From: Trichobilharzia szidati
Lineage: Eukaryota > Platyhelminthes > Trematoda > Strigeidida > Schistosomatidae
Assembly (NCBI GenBank): GCA_944472155.2
Contig: OX235275.1
Location: 25,224,865 to 25,288,864, forward strand
Reading direction: 5' to 3'
DNA length: 64,000 nt
Part shown: piece by piece, positions 9,986 to 20,689 of the stretch
Layout of the letters: each line of letters starts with the position of its first letter
How positions within the stretch are numbered: position 1 is the first letter of the stretch
Program-made: the position numbers and the translations under genes
The notes under the pieces: generated by a model
What the model saw: the letters and a program-made list of their open reading frames with translations, nothing else
Told to the model about the DNA's origin: nothing
Databases searched by the model: none

Positions 9986-10873
9986 GATGTTACCTCCTCC
10001 CTTATCCAGATCATCTTCATTTCACTCTGTGACAAAAAAAGTCTTTTAAAGCCATGCCACTAACTTTTTTATGTCGGAACAACTAACCTTTCAGAAGTCT
10101 CTGCCGAATCGGTCAGCAGATATCACTAGTCAGAACTCTGGCATCTTGAGCCATGGATGAATGTTGTGTTTCGGAGACAAGGCATACCAGACCTACATGT
10201 GATTATTATTATTCTCTTAACTGCCCCCCGTCCAACCAACAAGGTAAACCTAGCTCGCGAAGACTCACAAGTTAAGAAATAACATTGAGTGTTAGGGCAG
10301 AAAAATCCCTTCTTGATTAAATGACTCTCAGTAGTTAGCCATATATGTGTGTTCCATCTGCACGGGTCCATTAGAAGAAGGAAGGATGGTGTTATCCACC
10401 GTTGTCTTTTCATTGTCTCCACTTACATCCCAACCGACTGCAATCTGGAGAACAACTAAATAAAGGTGTTGTTTAAACCATCAGTAGTCCTTCTGTATTT
10501 GATCACCTCATCGAAACATCCTACAGAGCCATCATTGAAGAGTCTTTCTCTATGAACTGTGTTCATAATAATGTGAAGAATTTTCAGCAGAAATTATTAC
10601 ATGGTAGTTTCTCTCTTGTCAGGGTTCTTCAAGTAAAGTAGTAACTGACGACAATAAATCCCAAGACATACAGCTGTCTGACGCGAAGTGAAAACCGATC
10701 CACCGCCAACCCCTAATATGATATTTCCTCTTCGCCTTCCCCCTCCCCCCGCAACTCCTTCAAGAAACGCACAACAAATAGAGAGGTGATAGCCGATTAG
10801 CGAAATGTTCAAGAGTACATTTGTTGACACCCAAAGATATAATAATAATAACAATAACAGGGGAAAAATTGAA
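9986..10873. other. No recognised element
   Basis: Contains ATT-rich short runs (10205-10215, 10845-10860) and C/G-rich strings (10735-10755). Two minus-strand open frames (10126-10422 and 10597-10878) have low-complexity or unconvincing products; I assign no gene. Confidence 0.4.
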
Positions 10874-11115
10874 GACACAGTGGCACAGTGTTAGAATGCT
10901 CGCCGATCACGCAGGTGGTCCGGGGTTCGATCCCCGGCTGACCAACGTACTCCTTTACCTCACTTATCCAGTATTAAGAATGGTAAAGAGGGATGGTTGG
11001 TCATGAGAACAGCAACCTCATGCAGTAAAAATAAACATCACTGCTACCGAAACTTCGAGCCTCTAGCTTGAAGCCCTATGTTCCACTGGGGGAAAGTAAA
11101 GGAATAAAAAAATTG
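10874..11115 (+). mobile_element. SINE-D, well preserved
   Basis: Head: box A GTGGCACAGTGTTAGAATGC and box B GGGGTTCGATCCCCGG. Body: CTTTACCTCACTTA, a GGTAAAGAGG-type segment, and CCGAAACTTCGAGCCTC with AGCTTGAAGCC. Tail: AGCCCTATGTTCCACTGGG (11072-11090), then AAAGTAAAGGAATAAAA. The tail matches the 3' end of LINE-A (22206-22221, 48482-48498), the usual sign that a SINE is mobilised by that LINE. The B box is intact, so Pol III transcription is conceivable. Confidence 0.85.
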
Positions 11116-11619
11116 AAAAACGGAAGACCGTAGATAATTAGTTTCGTTTCTCAGGCAGTAACAGATTGTACTATTTCATGTATATATATTGGGATCAATC
11201 GTTGCCACCCAAAAATTTGCATTCCTTCTCAGGTCAAGTAAAAACCTGCGAATCAGCAGGTTGCAGATATTTCAAACACCATTTGAGGTCATATTTTTAA
11301 TACATTAAAACTAATTAAACAAGCGGAAGTATATACAATATACTGATGGAGGCTTTTGATAGCCGAATTTTTTAAAACAAGCTGTCTATCTACCAAGTAA
11401 CGAATAAATTACCAAAGGCTTTTTGGTGCCCAATACTCCAAACGCCAGAGGCCATTCTAACTCGCGCGAAACAACCGCAGTCAGACTGAGGTGATCTAAA
11501 CACCTAGTTACGCCTAGTTACATGGTCATACAAGTCAGTGACTGTTGTTATTTTGTGTACTCCTATCTTTGGTGCCGATCAAATCCTCACGTCAGTCAAG
11601 TTTGCAATGCGGCCACTAT
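11116..11619. other. AT-rich spacer, nothing recognised
   Basis: No open frame over 60 codons with a recognisable product and no tRNA-like boxes were found. Confidence 0.4.
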
Positions 11620-12110
11620 TCAAGATGGCTCACCATCATGGTACACTTTGAATTGCTGATAATAAATGTTTCGAGGCTATCGGCAGGAATTGCTGCCTAG
11701 ACCTCCGTTTCTTGCTTTTGGCGTTCACCAGTCCGCAAGTTGTATCTATAATCTTGAAGGAACCCAATTTAAGGTGCACCGTGGTGGCTAGCCACCCAGC
11801 TCGTTGGCGGCCACATTGCAAACTTGACTGATAGAATTCAGTCTGCACCAGACAAAGGACTAACTCGTGTCCCTTCAAGGTATCCAATACAGTTTTACAG
11901 GAGGTCAGTCGTTAGCTCAGTGCTAGTGCTTTTGACCACAGGTGGTAGGGAACGCCTCTGGTCCGAATCTCAGAAGGAATAGAGTTAGTTCCTTCGAGGT
12001 TGCGGACACGCCTTGCTGGGTGCCAAGTGCCAACCAGCACACAAGCTATGTCTTGGCAGCGCTTCTTGCTGATTGCCACCAACCATTAAATATCAGTCAG
12101 GTGTGCATGA
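11620..12110 (+). mobile_element. SINE-E region, composite
   Basis: 11885-12110 is a plus SINE-E: GTCAGTCGTTAGCTCAGTGC (tRNA-like box A), TCTGGTCCGAATCTCAGAAG (box B), GTTCCTTCGAGGTTGC and ACACGCCTTGCTGGGTGC. The upstream part (11800-11860, GGCGGCCACATTGCAAAC ... GAATTCAGTCTGCACCAG) recurs after the SINE-E at 35985-36045, so it belongs to a longer repeat. Confidence 0.6.
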
Positions 12111-12120
12111 CGTCACTGGT

Positions 12121-13065
12121 ATAATGACAAACAAAATATTTTTAGGAAACCCTTCTCATGTTAACCGTCACTGTGTACATAAATTCAAATGTATCTGCAG
12201 TAGGAGTCACTTACACGGAGAGAACAGAAAGAAGGGTACACCTCAGAATTTCCGGACATGTACCGACCAAAAGCTTACGTCTCAATGGAACAAATACTTT
12301 CAACAGTGCCACTGAAAAGCATCTCCTTGATATGGATCATAAAGTGAACAATGCAAGATCACAATGCAAGACATGTCTCACATATCTTGAAAATTCTAGT
12401 ACCCCAACGACGACATATATAGGAGAGGACAAAAAAAACTATGAAAGTCAAGTTTCGAAGTCGTGTGATTATAATTGATATTGATTATGAACAATAAATT
12501 TTGTTCGAAACACTTTCATCCAGTAATAAATAATACCGTTTCACTCACTGTGTGAGACATCTAATAAACAAACTAATATGAAGTTACTTACTACCAAATT
12601 GCTCAAGTTTTACAAATATATTAACAAGATCAATGAAAATTATCAATAAGCGAAAGAGTTCAGTTCACCTCAAATTTTCCGTAGCAATCTTCACCAAGCG
12701 CGTTAAAACCCCGTTTATGTGTTCCGAATGAATCGGTTATCAGGCTTGCCTTGCCCTGGTAACTGGATTACCTTATTCTCTCTTTCATTTGATTAGGTAA
12801 CCCTTGGCTTTAACCCTTTCGTCTTCATTACGTAACTCCCTTACCATTGTATGCATACAGTATTGATTTTTTGCTTAAATTTGAGCTCCCTGTTTAAGTA
12901 TGTTAAAACTGTTTCTGTACGTAAACTTAATAATATCTTTAGGCTGTAAACAGCTGATGAGAAGCCAACGAAATAAAGAGAGTGATGGTACCGTTTTAGT
13001 TTTATACAAACGGCTGTTGTTCTTGCTTTATTCAAATTCAAATAAAGGGGAATGAATATATATGA
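12121..13065 (+). mobile_element. Penelope-like element, second subfamily
   Basis: 12160-12480 encodes HCVHKFKCICSRSHLHG, the GIY-YIG start with YIGRT eroded to HLHGEN, then in the neighbouring frame ERTERRVHLRISGHVPTKSL and KHLLDMDHKVNNA. A first 3' segment at 12465-12540 carries the hammerhead-like GAACA/TGTTC hairpin and GAAACACTTTC. A second 3' segment at 12880-13060 has CTGATGA (12954-12960) and GAAAT (12970-12974) and closely matches 57.95-58.15 kb. Several frameshifts: not functional. Confidence 0.75.
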
Positions 13066-13659
13066 AGTCTTTGGAATTCTGTTTGCCGGGCCGGGAGCGA
13101 TTACGGTGGATGGGGGGGGGGTTGGAGGAAAATAACACGTCTGAGAGTAGAAATTAGATAAATACGCCTTCGTTGTTGTTAATTTGAATGAGTAGGAGCT
13201 TGTCATTTTTAAATTTAAAACGCTAGTTCGTTCACAAACGTTCGTTTGTCTAAATACACACTAACGCAAGCGCGCGCTCACACACGCACACACACACATT
13301 CAAACACAAAAATGGAGGGATTATTTATTTAAATTCAAATTAGGGATTTAAAATTTTTATGCAAAATTTCTTTTTTCTTTGGTAGAATATGTTCATCATT
13401 GCCTTTTCGTTAACATATTCGTATTAAGTTATTATATTATTATGATGATAATCGTGTTTCGCGGTTCAATTCTCTCTCTCTCCATCTCTATCTCTCCTTT
13501 ATTTCTCACACTGAAATATTGTGCATTGATAGGTTGTCTTATATCTATTTTTAGATAGGTGACTGTCAGGAGGCGGACCAGGTTCAACAAAGCGTCTAGG
13601 ATTCTATTCCTATTTTAACCGACCCATGGACTCCATCTAATTAGCTGCCTAGTTCAAAG
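13066..13659. other. AT-rich spacer with simple repeats
   Basis: A G-run near 13110-13122, CA/CG dinucleotide stretches near 13265-13300 and CT-rich repeats near 13470-13500. The minus-strand frame 12841-13206 overlaps the PLE 3' UTR and is not considered real. Confidence 0.4.
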
Positions 13660-14365
13660 TAAATCGGTAGAACCAGCTGAGAGTGGTGAACTGCTGGCTG
13701 CTTCATCAGCCTAGTTTGTGACTCCGCTTCACCAGTACACACCCACCACACTGCCATGGTTAGTATCCAGGATATTATGGTTACAAGGTGAGCTCGTAAA
13801 CCACTAATCAGCCACTGAGATCTGATCCGATGGTCCAGCCAGCCCATGAATTCTAACTTCTACGGGGTAATTCAGGATATGGCGCGACTGGCACTAGCCA
13901 ATGTCATCACTGGTGAGTTTATGTCCTAACACCTGCCGGCTGGTCACGACGTCTGACTAGAATCTAGGCAGTTACCGACCTGAATAGGACGAGTCGCTAG
14001 TGAGCATCAGAGCGATTGATGATGAGGTGTTGGTTTTCAGGGACTTGATTCGATTGGTTACAGGATTTCATCATCGTGAGCTGACATCGGATGGAGAATC
14101 ACTGGAAAACCAACAGGGACTACTGCCATACAGCCAGCTGTTTCGTCAGCCTAGTTTGGGACTCCACTTCAGGAGTATACACCTGCCGCTAGTGTTTGAA
14201 CCCAAGTGCTTCTGGTTACAAGGTGATCTCGTTGGCCAAAGGCAAATAAGTGTTTTATCTTCAGACTTAGTGGACCCCTCTGGTTATGGCTTCTGATTAG
14301 AACCACTCGAGGTAACTTTCTGTATGTACAGTCAGGCGCCGCGTGTGAGTGAGCATCAGACTAAT
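13660..14365 (-). mobile_element. Two tandem family C units
   Basis: Two minus-strand units lie head to tail, with the junction near 14016-14050 (unit start ..GAGCATCAG, next unit's 3' end TTGGTTTTCAGGGACTTGATT). Each has a tRNA-like region (plus text GGTTACAAGGTGAGCTCGTA near 13780 and GGTTACAAGGTGATCTCG near 14214) and a hammerhead region (13695-13735 and 14119-14165). Both hammerheads are of the variant type: CTGAAG followed by three extra bases before the final GA of the core, and a two-base bulge in stem II (AGGCTGACGAAAC). Confidence 0.75.
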
Positions 14366-15814
14366 TATCAAGTATTGCAGTCTGTGGAGATTTGATTGGC
14401 TACGAATGATTTATGTTTCATGTTTTAGTGAATAACCTTGAAGATCTACATTAGAGCCAGACAGTGTAGACAGGACTTCAAGTCAATCAGTCAGTCAGTC
14501 GGTGCTTCTGTGTAGTCAAGAGATTCGGCATACCGAAGAACTAACTGAAACGTTTCCAATAGACCACTGCAGACGTTTATCGAAGAGGAATTACCTTTGC
14601 TTCATACTGAAGATCATATTGTGGTGACAGCGGGCTGCAAGCCAAAAATAGTGGACAACAATTTACGTCATTGTTCACGTCCTGAATCAGTAACAAAGCT
14701 TGACCTTGAGAAAATCACCCCCCACCCCCGCCATCAATCACAGCGGAGTTAAAGTGTGAAAATATGATTCATGGATATATGACTTGAATTTTCGAGAAAC
14801 GGCCACAGAGAGATAACAAAATAACCTTCAGAAAGAAAACAACCAATCAGGATAGGTTGCTTCCCCGATAACGATAATGCTAATAATAATGCACATAAAA
14901 ATCTATAAATACCTCTTGATTTTGTCAATAAACGGTCTGTTGCCTAGCTCTTGTCTTCTGTCGTTACAATATGACATTTCAGAAAGGGTGACCAAGAACC
15001 TGCTACCTAACAATGATTTACAAAGAAACGGTAATGGTTCAGGTGGGATCGTCGAACAACATCACATACCAAGTACTTGATTCCAGTCCGAGGATGAACA
15101 TCAGAGAGTGACATGAAGGAGGAGACTGTGAGTCAGGAGATAAAAAACGCCTACAGGCAGTCATGCAGTCAGTCATCTAAGGAGGGACACAGAGAACATA
15201 TTGCTGCAACAGTAAAGAATAGACATAAAAGTCAGGTGACCTTGAGCCATCCAGTCAAACCGCTCCTCAGCATTATTCATCGACGCTTTTTATAATCTTC
15301 GTTGCCAGTTTCATCCTGATTCAGGGTAAAAGCTAGGATAGTTTGAAGGTAGGGCCATGATTAAAGTTAGATTGAAACTTGCAACGAAGATTATGCAAAG
15401 CATTCATTTGTAATGCTGAGCAGTGGTCCGATTAGTTGGTTCAAGGTCGTTTGGCTTTGGTGTCTGTTCTTCACCTTTGCCCATACTAAAATGGATATGT
15501 GAACTGTCGAAACACTATGCCGCACTCCGAAACCCGGGGAAAAATAATGAGTTTTCATTACTGTTTTGCTTAAAGTTATCTCCAATGATAGCGAAACGTT
15601 GTCCAGTGGAAATCAGGTTTTTATGTTGGCCAGTCAGTCAGTCAGTCAGAGAATAATGCCATTTATTGAATGCAGTATCTCTATAAAAGTAATTGTAAGA
15701 TCTCATATATTTGGTTCCCTTGATAAATTCCGATAGAGAAAGAGCACTACATGCTCTATAAGCCAATCCAAACAGCATAAATATCCTGCTGATATTACCT
15801 CCGACTGCATTTAT
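14366..15814. other. Mostly unassigned, short LINE-A relic
   Basis: Near 14540-14620 a LINE-A relic can be seen (AATAGACCACTGCAGACG, then TTTATCGAAGAGGAATTACC), like 31390-31440. Repeated GTCAGTCA tetramer runs occur at 14484-14500, 15166-15174 and 15640-15650. No gene recognised. Confidence 0.4.
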
Positions 15815-16557
15815 AAATTTACGCTCACCTGCAGATTCATTGGAAGGACAGAAAGAAGAGCTTCTATCCGGTTTTCAGAGCATATTCCAAGAAACTTGTG
15901 CTTAAAAGGAAGCAGATATTTACAAAGTGCAATTACTAGACACCCACCTTGTGGGTACGCGTTATTTTGTTGAGATTTTGGAATCATCCTTCAAAATATT
16001 TAACATACAAAGGACAGGGAATCTACAACGATTTGCTGAAGCAGTTTGCAATCAATCTTCTCAGACCAAACTTATGCACACAGACAGAGAGAGAGTGTAG
16101 TCAATCTCTCACTCCCTTTATAACCAATATCACTTTCATTACACTGATTGGTCATACACACCGGTGAGCTCAGCTTACTGAGCAAGTTTTCTTGAGTTGA
16201 CATGTTGATGTACAAGCTAACACTGTTTATCCGACTTTTCTGTTTTCTGTCTTCTCTCACTCCTCCCTCCTTTTTATCTCATGGTTTGATAGTATATAAA
16301 TTGATGGTAACTTAAACTAAAAATAATTGTAATACTTATATTCCGGATGTGTTCGTCTTATAATGTTTTCTTCATTACCTTTCAAACATTGAAGTTGTGA
16401 AATGTTATTACTTATAACCATTGTAATTTGACCAGGTAGTTTGCAGTTAGCTGATGAGAACCTGTGAAATAGAATGATGATATCACCCTATACTGCAAAT
16501 CTGGTCTTTCATGATCTACCGAAATTGTAAGATGTTTAGCCAATAAGTTGCGAGAAT
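15815..16557 (+). mobile_element. PLE endonuclease fragment and 3' UTR
   Basis: 15830-15930 encodes CRFIGRTERRASIRFSEHIP, a GIY-YIG endonuclease piece (FIGRT for YIGRT), followed by NLCLKGSRYLQSAITRH. Frames break at about 15960. The 3' region has CTGATGA at 16451-16457 and GAAAT at 16466-16470, the position where the related copies at 12.95 and 58.08 kb have the same two strings. Confidence 0.75.
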
Positions 16558-17470
16558 GTGACCGTTATGGAGATAAGCAGATTAGAATCAAATTTCAAAC
16601 CGTATCTAATGAAGCCGAAAATAGAGAGGAAGCCACCCATGTTAATAACGCATTTGTGCTCTACATCCACGATGTCCGGAAACCTAAGTGCGAGTCATCG
16701 TCAGACGGACCATCAAAGTGACAGCCAGTTCCACTTCCTAGACCTCCACATAAAAAGAAAAAAAGATGGAAATATTGAAAAGTACATCTATAAGAAAGAA
16801 ACTTCAACCGACCAATACTCGGATTATCACAGCTTTCGCTCAATCAGCTACAAACTGAGCCTGATGAGAACGTTCTTCAGCAGAGCTAGGTCGCTGTGTC
16901 CAGAAGATAAGATCGGAAGGGAACTCATTGTCATCGAAAAAGGACACTTTTGGAATTTCTTATTAAAATATAGGAAGGAAGAAACACCTAGACCGAGACT
17001 CGAAATTGTTGAGAAGAAACCAGTTTTCATGTTTCTAGCGTACCTAGTGGAAGAAATGTCCACAAGAACAGAAAAAGGAATCGAAGATGCACTAAAAATA
17101 ATTATTTCCCGCCGCCAGACTCATTAACCCAGACTAAGTATCCTGCTCCAAATGTCAACCCCACCTGCACTTGCCGCAACAAGTACTTTGGAAGGACTGA
17201 AAGGAGGAGAGCGTCTACTAGACTCTCAAAGCATATCCCTAAGAGTCTCCCCCTATGTAAGGCAGCAAAGTGTTTTCAAATGCAATTGCCACACACATCT
17301 AACTGACACGGGACATACAGTGGAAATTAGTTAGTCAGGCTTTCAAAATAATCAATACACAAAGAAAACCACGGTTAATTCGGTTTGCAGAAACCATTGC
17401 CTTCAAAAGACGTCGACCCAACCTATTTCTGTAGAAAGAGAGTGTAACTAATCTCTCACTACCCTGGTAA
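16558..17470 (+). mobile_element. PLE RT C-terminal/linker plus endonuclease, longest PLE frame here
   Basis: 16558-17127 is a 189-codon frame. FHFLDLHIKRKKDGNIEKYI, then KKETSTDQYSDYHSF and LMRTFFSRARSLCPEDKI, match the end of the PLE RT domain (consensus type LPFLDVL.KR..G.I...VYRK...T..Y..F.S..P...K..L..TLF.RAR). The endonuclease follows out of frame (17150-17330): TCRNKYFGRT-like residues, then FKCNCHTHLTDTGHTVEIS. The RT catalytic aspartates are not in this copy. The frame probably opens at a chance ATG inside the element. Confidence 0.8.
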
Positions 17471-17769
17471 CCATAACCGTTTTGTTCCTTTGCTTAACAT
17501 TCCAATCAATCTTGATTTTGACTTTCACTCACTGAGTTGAACTCACCATTACGTTTCAATATCCACTCCCACCCCTCCTGAATTCTTCATCAGAATATGC
17601 ATAAATTAGCTCTGTTGTTGTTCTATCTTGTATTTTGTCTCCAGTCCATCCTTGTTTCCAAGAGAACTCTGAACTCCACCCCTTTGTCTAATCACTATTA
17701 TAAATATTTACTCTCTTATCACTAAATTATTGTCTACTTACATCATCTTTGAAACTACGTTGCCTGTTT
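17471..17769 (+). mobile_element. Probable PLE 3' UTR
   Basis: AT-rich sequence downstream of the PLE endonuclease with the same composition and short C-rich phrases as other PLE 3' regions (CACTCACTGAGTTGAACTCA resembles 57.79-57.83 kb). It ends at a T-run where an inverted SINE-D begins. Confidence 0.5.
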
Positions 17770-18003
17770 TTTTTTCTTTCCTTCACGTTTCCCAGTGGAA
17801 CAGAGGGCTTCAAGCTAGTGGCTTGAAGTTTCTGTAGCAGTGTTTATTTTTACAGGATGGGGTTGCTAGCCTCATGCTTAACCTCTTTACCAGAATTATT
17901 TCTGACTCAGCGAGGTAAAGGAGTGCGTCTGTGGCCGGGGATTGAACCCCGGACCTTGTGCATGGTCGGTGAGCGTCCTAACCTCTATACCACCGATGCT
18001 CTC
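17770..18003 (-). mobile_element. SINE-D, well preserved
   Basis: On the minus strand: box A-like GGTATAGAGGTTAGGACGC, box B GGGGTTCAATCCCCGG, body with GTAAAGAGGTTAAGC and the CTTCAAGCC...GGCTTGAAG-type motif, tail through CCCTCTGTTCCACTGGGAAAC and poly-A (T-run at 17770). Same family as 10874-11115. Confidence 0.85.
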
Positions 18004-18063
18004 ACGTTGCCTGTACTTTCCACCTAAAAGGTATGCTCAAAAATTTTGCAACTTATAATCCTC

Positions 18064-18430
18064 ACTAGTGACTATTCTTATTTAGGGAGGTAGTAACGTG
18101 GGTTCTGATGAGAAGTCGTGACTATTGGGGTACAACAGGTCGGCGAATTTGAGGACTATATTACTCACCAGTGATTACATTGGCTACAAGGTCGTACCAT
18201 ATCGTGAGTTGGCTAGTAGAAGTTGGAATTCATCAACCCCTGGATTGGGTCCCAGTGACTTATTGGTCTACCAGATCGCCTTGTAACCACAAGGTCATGG
18301 TTCGTACACCTGTGATGGGTGCGTATTGATGAAGAGTCCCAAACTAGGATAAAACAGCTGTCAAGAACTCCCAAGTTTTCCAGTTGTACTCTAACCAGTT
18401 TATGATGAGATTCTGATGATACATATGATT
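18064..18430 (+). mobile_element. Family C monomer
   Basis: Ordered features: GTGACTATTCTTATTTAGG start, GAGAAGTCGTGACTATTGG, GAAGTTGGAATTCAT, tRNA-like stretch (CCCAGTGACTTATTGG ... ATGGTTCGTACACC), hammerhead region 18326-18372, 3' end. The hammerhead keeps GATGAAGAGTCCCAAACTAGG, but GACGAAAC is mutated to GATAAAAC and stem I is broken. Confidence 0.7.
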
Positions 18431-18739
18431 GATTTAGTTTAGGATGTAGGCAGTTGAAGAGGGCGAGAGAGAATCCACGAAACAAAAAGGTGCCGGTATT
18501 ATCAAAAATCTAACGTTATAGTTTTATAAATTATGCGTAAATATCGCAAAGGTCAATGAGATCGAGTGTGGGTGTGTGTGTACGCGTGTATGTTTTCACA
18601 GGTGAATAAACTGTGAGCCATCCAACTGTGAAATAATGACCCCTTTAATTAGAAAATTCATCATGTTATTTTTGTTGGCTGGTAGGCAGTCGAAGTTGTG
18701 TTATCCATAGGCAACTAATTCGGATCCTGACATGAGATC

Positions 18740-19140
18740 TACAAAATTTAATTTACCCCATTCAATGTTTATCTGGATTGATATTCCATACGGCCGTCAA
18801 TTCATGATGTCTATCTACCAGGCGTCTATTAGTTGACCTGCTCTTGTGGAGCTAGAGAACACCACTTTCCACAGATGGATGCGAGAACATATTCTAGCAG
18901 CATGGTATTACATGGGAGAAAGGAGCGGTGTGCGAAGTTGTCTCGATTCCAGAACACAATTGATCTACTCATATCACTCTAAAATAACCCTGACGATGAT
19001 TTGAAGGTGATCGATCATCTGTCAAATTCATGCTAAACTGCCGGCCGTGTTTCCTTCGTTATAAATTTTTAAAGACAGCAGAAGCAGCCTTGACCATTCA
19101 TGAATTCCAGGCAGACCTTTGTGTACAAAGGAAGTATGCA
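18740..19140 (+). mobile_element. PLE endonuclease fragment, highly degraded
   Basis: In broken frames: TCSCGA-like start near 18840, then FLKTAEAALTIHEFQADLCV and QRKYA (19070-19140). This corresponds to the AEALAIH.....LCVQK block near the C-terminus of PLE proteins. No YIG core survives. Confidence 0.6.
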
Positions 19141-19194
19141 AAATCCCTTTAATAAATCTTATAATCATTATTTGTTCTGTTACTTTAGGAGTAC

Positions 19195-20070
19195 TCTGGA
19201 CCACCGATGAGAAGACACTCGAAGAAGATCTGGATTTCTCAGATGATAAAAAGGTCCAGTGTCACAAACTCGAAGACTTACAGGCGAAAACCGTCAAACT
19301 GGCAAAAGAGGCTGGCAGCGAAGACAGGACTACAGGTGAACATAAAGAAGATGGAGATAGATGGTGAAGATAACCAACCAAAAAAAAACAACTACCAGCA
19401 CCATCAGTGGGAGAGATTTAACAGAGGTTAGCTCCTTCACGCATCCAGTTAGGAAGCACGGTTTCAACCACCGGCGGAACGGATGGAGATGTCAAAGTCA
19501 AAATCGGAAAGGCGAGATACGTCTTTATCAGCCTGAAACCAGTTTGGAAATCTTCCGCTTTCACCTAGCATAAACTACAAAATTCGGATTCTCTTCGACA
19601 CAAATGCCAATGAAGAAGTCAAATAGTCAGTCACTCCTTCTATACGAGTTAGAAACTTGGCCAGCGTGTCACGAAAAGGATTTACAACAGTTAGTGACAG
19701 ACTTTCATCTTCAACAGCTGCCACCTTCGCTGGTTGGCTCCACAGTGAAGACCGAATGGCCAGAAAGAATTAGTAACAAAAAACTCTGGGAAGAAACCAA
19801 CCAAGAGCCGATCGCTCAACAAATATGCCGGAGAAAATATAGATGGATCGGGCATACATTGTGGAGACTGTTGAATGACATAGCACGTCAAGCCTTCGGG
19901 TGGAATCCAAATGGGAAGCAGCGAGTGGGTCGTCGGTACAAGAGTGACATGGAGGAGATAGTGTGAGGAAGTGATGAGAGATCGCGCTGAAGACGACAGC
20001 AGAAGTTAGGACAAAGTGGAGATACGTTGTTGAAGCCCTATGTTTCACTCGGAACTCAAGGGAATAATAA
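19195..20070 (+). mobile_element. LINE-A copy, 3' 0.9 kb
   Basis: Reads from near the RT active site to the 3' end: LEEDLDFSDDKKVQCHKLED (FADD altered), GKARYVFISLKPVWKSS, RPNGQKELVTKNSG (consensus RWPERITNKKLW), EPIAQQICRRKYRWIGHTLW, and GRRYKSDMEEIV in place of GRPRVTWRRSCEE. It ends CCCTATGTTTCACTCGGAAC...AATAATAAT. At least six frame disruptions. 5'-truncated, as is typical of non-LTR insertions. Confidence 0.85.
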
Positions 20071-20089
20071 TATTATGATAATGTACCTT

Positions 20090-20660
20090 TCTCTCATTAC
20101 TGCGTTTATTATTATTATTGCTATTCTCACTATGAACTGTTTCCACTTGCCCTACTTGTCATTCTAAATCCAAAAATTCCTATACAATTGAGGTGTTATT
20201 TTGCAAGGATTCGATTTGACTGGTTATGGGATTTAATCATCGTGAGCTGGAAAACCAACTGGGAGTACTGAACTGTTGGCTGTTTTGTCAGCCTAGTTTG
20301 GAACTTCGCTTCAGCAGAACGCACCCACCCCACTGCCAGGGTTTGAACCTAGGCACTTCCGGCTAAAAGACGAGCCTGCTCGTAGACCACTACTCAGTCA
20401 CTGGGACTACATCCAATGGCCAGACCGTGAATTCCAACTTTTGCCAACTCACCATATAGCACGACTGGCACCAGCCAATATCATCACACACTGACCTGCT
20501 GTACTCCACTTGTCCCGACTTCGCACTACAACCCAAGTCACTAATCGCTAGTGTTCTCCCTTATAAAATTTCGCATCGTGTAATGTAACTTTTCATTTAA
20601 GCCTACTAACCCTATAATTATACGCCCCAAGCCAACATTTACACATCTTATTAACTGTTT
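20090..20660 (+). mobile_element. PLE 3' UTR interrupted by family C
   Basis: 20090-20200 (CACTTG...TACTTGTCATTCTAAATC) matches 9145-9180 of the PLE at 8.4-9.6 kb. PLE-like sequence resumes after a family C copy at about 20566 (CTTATAAAATTTCGCATCG). Confidence 0.55.
20205..20565 (-). mobile_element. Family C monomer inserted in PLE 3' UTR
   Basis: Minus-strand unit with tRNA-like box B (plus text GGGTTTGAACCTAGG, 20338-20352) and the variant hammerhead region at 20294-20330 (plus text TCAGCCTAG ... CTTCGCTTCAGCAG). The GAAAC strand is mutated to AAAAC. The unit starts near 20562 with AGCGATTAGTGACTT on the minus strand. Confidence 0.75.
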
Positions 20661-20689
20661 TATATAAGACATGTCATGCAAAGATTAGA

